Assembly: GCA_914767715.1 (NCBI GenBank)
Contig: OU612073.1
Span: forward strand, 21,516,001 to 21,576,000
DNA from: Membranipora membranacea
Lineage: Eukaryota > Bryozoa > Gymnolaemata > Cheilostomatida > Membraniporidae
Direction: 5' to 3'
Length of the DNA: 60,000 nt
The notes beneath the pieces were generated by a model that was not told the origin of the DNA, ran no database searches, and saw nothing but the letters and a program-made list of their open reading frames with translations. Below are positions 24,007-35,739 of the stretch, in pieces; within the stretch, counting starts at the first letter, position 1, and each line of letters begins with the position of its first letter. A program made the position numbers and the translations under genes.

Positions 24007-27000
24007 GTCGGCCCTACAAAGACATAAGATATAAATAAACATAACGTAAAAAATGCCCTGCACATCAGTCCTCAGTCTATGAGACAAAGATATTCCCTGC
24101 TGCTGAAAAAACTGTTCCCATGTTACATATAAAGTTAAGATACCACTGATGCCAAGTGATCGCCAAGAAATTATAAGAATGAATATAATTATATGGAGCC
24201 CTCTATTTGAGCGAGCCAGTAATCCACATTCTAGTCCCCCACTTACATGATCATACTGTTTGGTGTACCGTAATCTTCCAGCCTGAGATCTTTCATGAAA
24301 AATCTCGCATTTCTTCAAATCTAACCAAACTAACTAGTTCTACTTTCTCAAGTCATGCTAGGAGAGGAGATATTGATCTACACGGTGAGAGTGTAAGTAA
24401 GCCATGAGAAGATCTCAGAGGTGTTAGCGCGTTTATCAAACAGCCCCGTCTAAATATATGAAACCTTCTCTAACGTAATTCACACCTTTCTTTAATGACG
24501 TAAAACTTGTAAATTTTCCAGTTTCAACTAACAGCCAATCCATAAGATAATTTCCCACATGGGGAGCACGCGCTGTTTGTGTATACTTATTTTCCATCAT
24601 TCGAATTACCTGTGATTATGTTAATTTCCATCTTTACAGCTTGATTATATTTTTAACTTTTTAGTGCTTGCCTAGAAAGTTATTTTGGTGTGAAAGTGTT
24701 GTTTTTTTATGCTCAGGTTGATAAAATCTCAAGTTTTTAATTGTCGACCCTCACAAATCTTTGGAAAACGTTTCCATTGTCATAGGTGTGATCAGCTGCT
24801 GTTTAGGTACAAGTTTAGCCACCTTGATTGTTGTTTTTTTTATAGTAATCACAAACAAACAAACATACAAACGGCTCTCTTCCAAATCATTCAAAAAGGG
24901 TGAAGGATTTAGCCATATAAATAATAATCACGATCGTGTGCTGTCAGCATGTCAGTAGGTCAGCAGCTCAGCATGAAAACACACAATCATATCTCAAAGA
25001 GGTGTGTGGTCTCTGACTATAGATTCATTGTAATTACTCAGCTACACCCACCTGTCGATCATGAAATGATCTTACCTTTGTGGCACACTTATTAGTGTTT
25101 AGCACCTGTGATTATATTGATCTGACTTACCTCTATATTCAAACAGATCAGGTGGTTGCTGTAGTTTCTGTTCTAACTTAAAATAGTCCGCAGTCATTTA
25201 GATTATGACATCTATCGATTAAACGTGCTGTTAACAGCCATCCGCAGAATAGTCCTCAGTTTTCAACTTATCTATCTACATATAAAAAAATTCAGTAACG
25301 TTTCGACACTTTCACAACTAAATGATTTGTTTGCTGTTGGTCGGCATGTGTATTTTGTTGTGGCTAGTCGTTGTTCCGATAACAAGAAACAGGTAGCGCT
25401 GGTACTAATGATTTTCCTTTTATTAATTATCCCATCTTCTCATTAGGCTATTTTACCGACTATTTCACACCTTTTAGATATGGGTGAGACATAAAATGAT
25501 GTTATTAATTGTCTGCTCATTTAATGCTAATGCACAGTGCAGCCAACATGAACAACGAGTAAATATTGGTCAGTACCACTTTACTCATTTATCTAACTGT
25601 GTAAGTGCTGCTCTGAGAGAGGTAACAAACTGTGAGGCCTCAATACAAAGTGGTTATCTGAGTTGTGGTTGCCGACATGTGCTCATAAAACATAGTCCTC
25701 AATCTGCATGTGTTAACAACCCACTTACCCATTATTGTATTAATTTATATGCATTGACAGAGAGGCAACTCCTAATTTACTTTGAATTAACTGAATTGTG
25801 TAATTTTGAGTTTGTCCAAAGCTTCCAGGTTCATCAAGGCATTTCAATGGCAGATGTGTTTCATCAAAAACTGGATATTGTTTTCAAATTACTGTATATA
25901 ATATGTTTCTAGTCAACAAACGTGACAATGATGTTTTTAGTTTCTGTAATTTAGAGGTAAATCTTTCAGATCTTTTAAACCTATTATGGTAAAATATTCT
26001 TTTACTATGGTTCTGTCGGCGCTGACTTTGCTGGGCCGGTTCAATAGTATCTGTTTACAATTATAACTTATCCTACCCCTCAACAACAAACACTAAAAGT
26101 TATTATCCCCATAATTCTGATCATAAATTAAATACTATAAATATTATGTTGGCATGCTGTTTAATGACCAAGGAAGTGTCAGGAATTCAAACCCGAGTTG
26201 CACTGTATGTACCTACGTGTACTTGCATTAACCTACATTTATCCGCATTCAAGTACAGCTGTATTGTTTACATTGAGTACCAAGTAACTTTTTGTAAAAT
26301 TTTCAAGCAATTTATATGTTTGTATGTACCTGCACATACTTACATGTATTTACATGAACCTATAATACCTAACTGTATTCGCATGTAAGAACAGTGGTAC
26401 TGTTTACAGTAAATACCAAGTAGCTTTTTTTGTAATATATTTGAGTCACTCTCTTGTGTTATTGTGATATTACGTGTATGTTTATATATCTGGCAAATTA
26501 TAAGAGTTTTTCCATTAATGTCATATATCTTCAAATGAAAACAGAGAAATTATATAATTATAAGCTAATAATTTTGCTCATCATTGTTTTACATGGCCCA
26601 TCAATCTGCAGCTCTAGCGATGTCAATTAGCGGAATTATTTCTCTCTCTCTCCTTTGTCAAGAGTACATTGCACTGCGCACACATTCTGTTCGGTTTATT
26701 TACTTTTGTCTTTTTCTCTCTTACCCACCAGTTGATGATGTTACCTTTATCAATATATCAATGGATCTCCAGTTTCTACTTATATAACTAAACAAAGAAG
26801 GGGGTATGTAGTACACCCCATGGTCAGGAGAATTTGGGTTTTGAGTTCTTGTGCCTTGGAGCCAATAAATAGATTTTTTTAATTTTCACACTCTTGCTAT
26901 ATACCATGCATAAGTGAATTTTATGAGTGAGCCCTGTCTAAGAATATTGTGGTTCTGGGCTATTATCAGCGAGCGTCACTACACTCGAGCCTAGTTATCT

Positions 27001-27750
27001 AAACATAATAAAAATATAAATTGTGACAGGTTGACAGTCGTATTCACTTTTGGAATTGGCCATACAAGTCTTACAAATTTGATCTGATCAAGGGAACACC
27101 GACAATTTCAATTTCTCTGTGCTGCCACTTGAATTGCAGACGGTAGCTAATTTAGTGAGAAATTCTCATGACTTCATAAACTTCAAGTTGTTATTTAAAG
27201 TCAGCAAATAAACTCAGTTTGTCAAGATCAAACATCAAGTGGGCGAAATATCAAATGCGGCAGCAGTCAAGAGAATGGAGTGGTGTCGCAAGGTTAGAAA
27301 GCTATTGTCAGCCTAAATTCAATATTGTAGGTTCGATAAAAGCGTCTGTAATTAAGAAAGGGTATCTAAATAAAAGTTTACACTGGTGTAGGGGTGAATT
27401 TCAAAAGACTAATTTTTTGTTTATTTTAAGGCTTAATTATGATCCGATGTTAGCGATAGCTATGCACACCACCTTTATTACTGGGTGCGTAATAAGATTA
27501 AAATAGCTGACTACAAAAAAACAATGAATAATGAATATTGAATAATGAACAGTTGTTCAAGGTGTTGCTTGTATGCATCACACTTTGTTTTGTCTAGGGT
27601 GAAAACTGTTGATGATTAAAAAGCAAGTGAAAACTGAGGCATTATGATAGGATAACTGAACCTAAGGCCATAAAACTTCTAATAGGTGCTTTGTGATTGA
27701 TTGGGAAAATCATTGCTAATTTGTCTTGACAAGCATATTGTTTTCTTGTA

Positions 27751-27826
27751 ACCTTGTCATGCGACCCACCGGTGTTTTCTTTTAAAACAACAAAATAAAA
27801 TTGCGAGTGGTCCGCATGAGAAGGCT
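27751..27826. repeat. Diverged inverted repeat related to the one at 43201-43255
   Basis: The left arm accttgtcatgcgacccacc is answered by a right arm whose reverse complement reads agccttctcatgcggaccac. Both arms resemble the arm of the tighter hairpin at 43201 (agccttgtcacgcagccact). This suggests an older copy of the same non-autonomous fold-back element. Confidence 0.5.
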
Positions 27827-29552
27827 GGTTTCATAAGTCATCTTGATATACTCTGGCCCAACAAATTCAACTGTGAAGTTACCGAACACAGAAATCTTCA
27901 TTGTCTAGCTCATAGACAAAACACTATGGTCTAGCTTTTGTCAAGTTAACTAATTGGAACCACCGCTCTCACAATTATCTTTTACCCAAATTTGAGCTAA
28001 ATTTAGCAAATTCCAAATATAAAAGCACTACACGAAAATGCCAGCAAAAGTCGTCAATTTGATACAGATATTAGACTATTTAGTACAAGGTGATCTGTAA
28101 CACAGGAGTCATGAGCTCAACACATCTGGAGAGCCATTTTGGTTGATTGTCCCAAATCCCAACACCCTTGGGTTTCCTTTGACATAAAACTTAGGAAAAC
28201 CGATATTAGTTTACCAGCAGTGATGCAGAATATTGAGAATTAATTGATGATAAAAGCTCATTTGATTTGTAAGATAAGGTGTGTTATGGTTGAAATAATA
28301 CGTCAATAATCAAATGTAAAACCAGGAAATAAAACATACCTCTACCTCAACCTTTATCAGCAAGCAGGATTTCCCTGATAGGTAATTCCTGTGACTCTGT
28401 CGGCGATCAGTGTGGGTGGAGTCAGCGTGCGTTCAGTTTCTCTTCCATGTAACCTAAAAACGCGACTACTCTTATCGTACCGATCAGAACAGCGGAATCA
28501 TTCTCAGCGCGTATCCATGCGCATTAAAGTTGCTACTATTTGATATGCTGCTGCCTCTTAGATTTATTGTTGTACTCATAATTGCTGCCTTAGTATAGAC
28601 GAACAATGCCGTGTTTCACTGAGCAAACAGTTTAACACTATAAAATAATGCTTTGTAATAATTTTATTAATGGAATGAGGCAGCAATTTGAGAACCACAA
28701 AGAAATTAATTTCAGTGTTTTTGTTTTGAGTAACTGTTCAGATTATCAATATGGGCTGCTGATACAATCACTGTTATAGAAACATAATTCAATCTGTATA
28801 AAGTGATTGCTATTTATTTGCTCGGTCTGGGTAGGTACGTGAGTAATTCTATCGAGACACGTAAAGTTTTTCATCATGTTTTCAAATCGCCCTGTGAATT
28901 GCTCATGTCATCATTAAGCATTTTGTTCTGTACCTCTTGTCTGGCTGAATTAAAATGAAATGATGAAATGTAATCATTTCACTTCTCCTCACAAAGGTCT
29001 TGTCATCTCACCATTTGATTAAAAATAAATGATAAATAAACAATAAGAGTGATTAATAATAGACCACCCTGTCAGCAAATTTTAAATTGCAATTTTTTGG
29101 TACTCCGTCTGGCCTCTACAAAACTCGTAACAGATCGAATCAGTGTAGATCAACCCAAAGTATTTGCCTTAAGGTTAAACTTAGCTAGTTGATGGTTGAT
29201 GGTTGATGTAGTTGAGGTTGATTGTAATGGGGAAAATATTCATCAAGTGTTTTATTGCTCTAACCACTGAAGAAATTCAGAAAATACGTATGTCAAAGTG
29301 CAAAGTGTAGAGTGTAGGTTGTTATCTTGATTCACATTTATTGTAAGCGAGGTTCTAATATATTCAACAGGTGATCGTTATGGCTCAGGCCGTCGCGTGA
29401 TCCTAGGAAGATTTTATGACTTCACACACGTGTAAGTATCCCAGAGTCAAGTAGATACTACCAACCACCTGCTTGGTGATGTCTTATATCCCTATAGATA
29501 AGAACTTTTAAGGAGCTGAAGTATTTTATCTGTACCGAGACTAAACTGCACT

Positions 29553-29595
29553 GAAAGATGGACTGGTACAATAATATTGTACCAGTCCATCTTTC
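29553..29595. repeat. Perfect 43-nt palindrome
   Basis: Two exact 21-nt arms (gaaagatggactggtacaat, then a) meet around one central base. There are no mismatches. The sequence is non-coding in both directions and can form a cruciform or a long RNA hairpin. Confidence 0.9.
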
Positions 29596-29771
29596 ATGGC
29601 TGGTACTATATGTATTATTAAGCTGATATGAACTCGTGGCGATCACTTGACAATTTTCAGCTGGGAGTACTGGTATTTGAGTACTTCAAGTGGCGAAACC
29701 CGGCAACAAAAACAATGTTGACAAATTATTGCCTTCGAAACGTCAAAGGTGTCAACGAAAGAGCAGGAAAT

Positions 29772-29836
29772 GATATATATACATATAATATAATTATATT
29801 ATAATATATAATATAATTATATTATATTATATTGTT
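29772..29836. repeat. AT-only tract with internal palindromes
   Basis: About 65 nt consist almost only of A and T in tata, ataatat and attatatt blocks that are internally self-complementary. It is typical simple sequence. Confidence 0.7.
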
Positions 29837-30327
29837 ATAAGCTGTCAAAAATGCTTCACCTCAACTCATTGACTGGTCTATTCAATGGTCAACATTGATT
29901 GACTCTGAAACTGCCTACCCTTTCAACAATACTGATACATTGAACCGACCTCGAACCTACTCAGTGTGATTTTTTGTTACTTTTACCTGCCTTGCCCAGA
30001 TTAACTCCTAGTCAAACCCTAATTTCCATTGTTTCATGTGTTATTTTGATTATCATGTTTGTGTCTGAGTGTTTTAAATTGTTTGTCTTAACTCCAGTAA
30101 CACTGTTTTTTTCACACAATTTATTTAATTGAACTATTGTTATTACTTGTCAAAAATGCATGTATTGATAAAATGCTTTGAAAAGTTTGGAATCTATGCT
30201 ATCAGTATAATAAAAGCTCCCGATATGACCTGTGACCTTCTACCGTGAGAATGCTCCAGCTGGGTCAATTTTTACAACCTGTCATAAAAATGCCGGTGTA
30301 GAGGCTACCTGAGCTATCTGATGAGAT

Positions 30328-30334
30328 TATAAAA
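30328..30334 (+). promoter_or_regulatory. TATA box of the carboxypeptidase gene
   Basis: TATAAAA lies 78 nt upstream of the ATG. A start site about 30 nt downstream would leave a short leader. A CACCTG E-box lies just downstream (30341-30346) and a CAGCTG E-box about 70 nt upstream of the TATA. Strong TATA promoters are common in highly expressed digestive-enzyme genes, which fits (inference). Confidence 0.6.
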
Positions 30335-30405
30335 CAGGGGCACCTGCTAGGACTGACATTAGTCTTACTTCTGGGTGGCATCTAGTGACAGGTATAGCTG
30401 TCATT

Positions 30406-33400
30406 ATGAGGGTTTTGGTGTTTCTGCTCATGCTGGGCTGTGCCCTTGCTATGAAATCTTATAGAGGGTGAGTACTTATAGTCAACCTATAAGTTTTTAT
30501 TTTTGAGTAGTAAATTTATGTTACACGTCTGCATTAAGATCAACTGTGATTATTGCTCCTAAAAAACGATGACAATGGGGGTTCACCAATAATTATTTCC
30601 AAATCGATCAGATCAGATAGCTGCTATATTTATTTGCCAGACACAAAATTATGAGAGTTGTTCCTCGTAATGAAGTCCATATGCAAACTCTGAGAAAACT
30701 AGAAGCAGATTTCCCTGATGTAAGTTATCTTTACTCTACAATTCCAGCAGAAAAACCCATAACGCAAATATGAAATATGATTACTATTTACTGTATTAAT
30801 GTTTTTAGCTACCGGTGAGTTGTCCATCATCTGATAATGAGGAGACAACTCCTGAGAATTAGAGGATTGTGGGATACTATTACCTGCTATTACCCTCCCT
30901 GCTATTACCAGGGAGTTAATCCCAAGGTCCCAGCAATTATCTACAAAAATAATCTGTATACAAAGTATTTGTGAGATGATGCAATGTGTAGGATTAGAAT
31001 TCACAGGGATTTCCTCATATTCATAAATTTTTAAAAAAACTTGTTACTTTCAACTTTATCTACATAACTTAAAAAGCTTGTGAGCCTTTGTCTAAATCAC
31101 CGTTATTGCTCAGTCATGCTGTTTCGTTTGTCAGATTGATTTCTGGACAGATCCACATATGGACAAGAACGTTGACATCAATGTGCCACCTTTCTACAAA
31201 GATTATGTGATTGGATTGTTCAACTCAGTCCACATGATCCCAGATACAATCCAGAACGACTTACAGAAGTAAGTACGGCAATCTGTAGACTCCATACAGT
31301 ATTTCCCTTGGATTACACTAAAAATGAGTCAATAAGTAATTGTGGCATCCCTAATAATTCCAGGCTAAATTGCATTGTTAGATTGATGCTAAAGTGCTAG
31401 AATTGAACGTAATAACTACCTGACTGATATTTTTTTTTCAAACTTTTTTCATCTGCTAACAAAATGTGGTAAAATTGATTGGAAAAAATTAAAGAAGGAT
31501 ACTGCTAGTTTATATGGTCCTATAACTTTTCAATAGTAATGCAATGTACTCAACTTCGATTTGAAGGTTGATTGATGTGACTGATGCCAGGTCAGCTAGA
31601 TCTGCCAGAGCTGGAAATATCGTCGGACAGTTTGTCAACCATCAGGCAGTAAGTCTTTATACCATTATTATAAATCTTAAATTCAACATGCCACGTCAAG
31701 GAGTCTTCAATTCTTAGATCAAATGTATTGGTCTTAACAAATTTTTCTCTTTCTCCTTATTATGTTGTGTGTAGGCAGTTCTGATATTCTGATAAGATCT
31801 TTTTGACGATATAAATCATGTACCAAGTAAAGTTGCTTTTACCCGCAGAACACTGTGCTCAAATTCAAAAATCAAGTCTGACAAGATTAGTCAAAAAATC
31901 CAAGTTATAATTCCCTCACTTCACACTGATACTATTGATACCATACGGTAGTATTATACTTATTATAATACCATATTATAATACTTATGGTTTATAATAC
32001 TGTAGATCCTGACTTGGCTTGATCAGACTGCAGCTAAATTCCCACGTTTGGCTAGGATCAAAGACATCGGTACTACTTATGAAGGTAGAACTCAGAGAAC
32101 CATCATTGTGAGTTTCATTTATAATAACATAACATAAAAACATAGCTCAGTTTCCCTTATTTATTGAATTGCTGAATGGATGCTCTATCTCAGGGAATTT
32201 CAGGTCAAAGTTTCTTTGCAGAAATGATGTTTTTACTCCCATTACATTACTTCACTAAACATTATAATATAAGCCAAACTCCAGGTTATGATGCCGCCAG
32301 GAATTTGAAAGTCACCAATCAAATGGTTCAGTTTGCGGTTAAATGAAGCTTTGGTGATTGTAAAGTAATACATCACCCAGTATATAGTTGCTGTCTGAAT
32401 ATTTTGATTGTTTTTGTTTAGGTTGGAGCTGACTCATCGTCTACAAAGCCCATTATCTGGGTTGACTCTGCTATCCACGCCAGAGAATGGCTTACCACTG
32501 GTACCACTATCTGGATTATCAACTATGTAAGCCTGCATCCAAGTGCTAATCAAAATTAAATTTAAGAAATTCTGTTGAAATTTAAGTTTTTCTTATTTGG
32601 TTGGTTGGTTTATTTTGTCACAAACATTCAGTATTCTGCGAGATTTGGGAATAATATAATAAACTAAAGACGTTTTCTCTCTTCTCAGCTTTTTTACTCC
32701 GATATGTCATCTAGCTAAAAGCAGTATTTTTGAAAGGACAACTCAACTCCAATCATTTTACAGATGTTGGAGAACTATGAGACAGATGCCACTGTAAGAG
32801 GTATGATGGATCACTATGACTGGCACTTCCTACCCGTCGCTAATCCTGATGGTTATGACTACACCTTCACTGGGGTAAGTAAAAGTAAAACTATCACCAT
32901 ACATTCACTGGGGTAAGTAAAACTATGGCTACACATTCACCGGGGTAAGTAAAACTATGCTTATACCTGGATATCAGTTTTAGTGGTGAGTTTGGTCTTA
33001 TCTCTTTGTATTACTCAAAACTCAGAGCACCACAAAACCGGCTGATTATGGAAACATAGGGAAGATAACTCATATAAATGCAGAGAAGACGAATGAGTGT
33101 TATTCCTGGACCCTCTCATCTTTATCCTATAATATTTGTTAATTGCAGGACAGATTGTGGAGAAAAACCAGAAGACCAAACTCAGGATCATCTTGTAGAG
33201 GAACTGACCCTAACCGAAACTGGGACGCTGCATGGGGAAGTGAGTTCACCGAGTCATACTGAGTTTTCTAATAACAAATCTCATTTTTAGACTGGTCATA
33301 TCACTTTTTTGAGAAACTAGGGATGATAATTTGGTACAGTATGACTATTGCGTCATTCTGTTTGTAGCCACTGGTGTGAGTGCTGATCCATGTGCACAGA

Positions 33401-34517
33401 CCTTCCCTGGATCCGGTCCATTCTCAGAGAAATGTACTCAGAATATGAGAGATAGAATCAGTGAACTGAGCGGTAACATCAAACTGTACATGGCTGTACA
33501 CTCTTACTCACAGATGTGGCTTACTCCCTGGGGATTTGGCAGCCCAAAACCCGCTGATTATAGTGAACTCGTAAGTGTTGCTGACTGGCTTGCTTTAAAC
33601 TTTGCTCTTGGTGTTGAGAGATCAAGCTATTACACTTGCCGCAATAGTGGCACCAAGCTGTGATGTTGATATGGCGGGGAACTCTCATCATTCTCAGTCA
33701 CTCTGGAACTCATGCTGAGTAAGCAGTTGAATACCGAAATGAGAATGGGTTTGGGCAGTTATTAATAAACAAAAATCAAACATGAATATTCTTGGTCTCA
33801 TCTCATGCTTTGGTTGTTTGGTATACAGCACAAGACACACCACACGATACAGTAAACAGTAACATATTATACAATCATAATTGTGATCTGAACATGATAT
33901 TCTGCTACTTGTTACAGCTTGATGTCGCCAACGCAGGAAACGATGCACTGAGGAGGACTCATGGTATCAGATTCGAAGTCGGAACTCCACCAGATATTCT
34001 CTGTGAGTATGCAAAAATCTGGTAGTCACAAAATAACGATTGTAATGTCACGGCCACCTTAAACTGATCAAAAAATCTAGTCCAGTTTTTGCAAATATAT
34101 AACAGCTGTTGTAATGGTCAGTCAACAAATTATGATTGATCCTTCTTCTGGTTTGGTGGATGAGAGATAGTGAAAGAGACAGGTTTTGCTTTGTATCTGA
34201 CTTTCTCTCTTATTTTCCTGCTACAGTTTATCTGACTAATAGGTCTGTTATCCTAATATAACAACACTAAAGCTTATTTTAGCATCCAGACCACAAAAAA
34301 ATAAATTATCGTAATATTTTGATTTTTTCCAGACTCTGCCTCTGGCGGCGCTTATGATTGGGCGAAATCTGTAGCAGGCATCAAGTACGCCTACACATTC
34401 GAGCTCCGACCAAGCAGCTACTCCTGGAATGGATTTGTGGTGGACGCATCTGTGATTGAGCCAAGTGGTGAAGAGATCTGGGCTGCCCTGAGCACTGTCG
34501 CTGACCGAATTATGTAA
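30406..34517 (+). CDS. Secreted M14A zinc pro-carboxypeptidase (A/B family)
   Basis: Eleven exons (30406-30467, 30641-30719, 31135-31268, 31567-31648, 32006-32107, 32422-32526, 32764-32874, 33149-33239, 33368-33570, 33918-34002, 34333-34517) give 412 residues, the usual pro-enzyme length. A signal peptide ([15 protein letters not shown]) leads a propeptide of about 95 residues that ends in a basic stretch ([10 protein letters not shown]) suited to trypsin-like activation. The catalytic domain has zinc ligands H172 and E175 (IHAREW) and H300 (VHSYSQ). NPDGY, LWRKTR and the substrate-binding NRNW (247-250) are present, with Y352 and the general base E375 (YTFELRP). These enzymes trim C-terminal residues from peptides outside the cell, typically in gut digestion. 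The position equivalent to CPA Ile255 is Tyr359, not the Asp of B-type enzymes, so hydrophobic specificity is more likely. Phases agree throughout. Confidence 0.97.
32865..32955 (+). repeat. Exon end and splice donor present three times in tandem
   Basis: The end of carboxypeptidase exon 7 plus its donor (ttcactggggtaagtaaaac) recurs twice in the following intron, with donors at 32875, 32913 and 32945. The first keeps the frame with exon 8. Extension to the second donor would meet TAA exactly across the copied donor. Confidence 0.85.
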
Positions 34518-35739
34518 AACCAAAATATGCCACGACTACACTGTGACAAATAATATCAAGTTGTAGCTTTATGAGAAAACTGGGGGATTATTTACATAAA
34601 TCTACTTCTTGAGTTTTTAGCATTGAGAAAATATTGTTCCACAGAATAAAGTGCTCAAACAATGTTATACAAACATGCTACAATTTGATACACTGAAATA
34701 TGAAAATATACTGTTGGTTGAGGTGCAAAGATAATATTTTATCCCGGGTTAGTTACCAGGCCGGAGATGACCATGCCAGCCCCTCAGTGAGAAGCTGGAT
34801 ATACTCCTTGACAACTACAATCAATGTTGAGCTTGACGGAATCTTGGTACAAGCAAAGATGATAATTCAGGGCAGCAGTTTTTTGTTCCTTGTAACAATA
34901 GTCTCAAAAAGCTCTGATGAACCTTTGGTTTCAAGTTCTTGATGGTACACAGTCTGCAAATGCACTCAGACTTTCACCTGGAAAATATTTTCTCAATAAT
35001 TTTGACAGATGAAAACATCTTCTCGCTGTGCTCCAATTTTCTTTTCTGAAAGTAAGCTTAATGTAATTTGTGCAAAGAAAAATGTCAAGATGGGACTAAT
35101 TTTAAGTTTTAGCCCTCTCCCCTAAAATCAAACAGCAAAAAAATTACCCAATCGACTTTTGTGAATCAGCACATGGTGTATGGGCCCGCTAGTAGAAAGA
35201 TCTCTCAGTTTGCTTACAAAGTATATTCTGTCAGTAACCTGTGAGTAGAAAAAGACAAAAGAAATGAACATAACAAAGAAAAAGTTTTCACAATCTCAAA
35301 TTCAAGTCAGTTCAGTGCAAATTTCATATAAATAAAGATGAAGATGATTTTACAGATCCGACAGAAATCAAAGCGACAACAAAATGTTAGACAGAAAATC
35401 TACCTGATGTTAAAAACACATTTTGGCAAAGATGAACGAATACTGAGAACGGACGGAATTTAATTTATGGCTTTTCCGATGTATGATAGTATAATGAATT
35501 CTATTGAGCTGTAGACCTTTAAACTTGATAGTGATTGATCAAAAGTGAGGCATGTATAAAAATGAAAAATAAAGAGTAACAGAGAGCTCAACACATCCCA
35601 GAGTTTTCATCCACTTATTCGAGTATGACCATTTCCATTTCCTTTTGAGTTTAGCGAGCTCATAGTTGAATGTGGGGAGTCCTGCATATTTGAGGTATTA
35701 TTTTATTATCCGCCATTCAAGCAGAAAGTCTTGCTGTCC
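34518..35739. other. Spacer between carboxypeptidase and scramblase A 3' ends
   Basis: This 1.2-kb convergent spacer is AT-rich and holds no gene that I can support. It contains the carboxypeptidase poly(A) signal at 34645-34650. A minus-strand AATAAA lies at 35702-35707, only 33 nt past the scramblase A stop. Confidence 0.55.
34645..34650 (+). promoter_or_regulatory. Candidate polyadenylation signal of the carboxypeptidase gene
   Basis: AATAAA lies about 128 nt past the stop codon, preceded by an A/T-rich 3' UTR. No competing hexamer lies between it and the stop. Confidence 0.6.

Larger units (their letters stand above)
24007..30405. other. Large gene-poor spacer
   Basis: I find no supported gene in 6.4 kb. 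The longest frame (25484-25912, plus, 142 codons) starts with a hydrophobic, signal-like stretch and has several cysteines. It has no family match that I can see, and its length is near the chance limit for this base composition. The stretch also holds a diverged inverted repeat at 27751-27826, a perfect palindrome at 29553-29595 and an AT-only tract at 29772-29836. The right end holds the carboxypeptidase promoter. Confidence 0.5.

Noticed and set aside
25484-25912. 142-codon plus-strand frame with hydrophobic start and several Cys
   Set aside because: No recognised family and no splice-site context. A frame this long is only slightly above chance for this base composition in 60 kb. A transcript or an orthologue would revive it.
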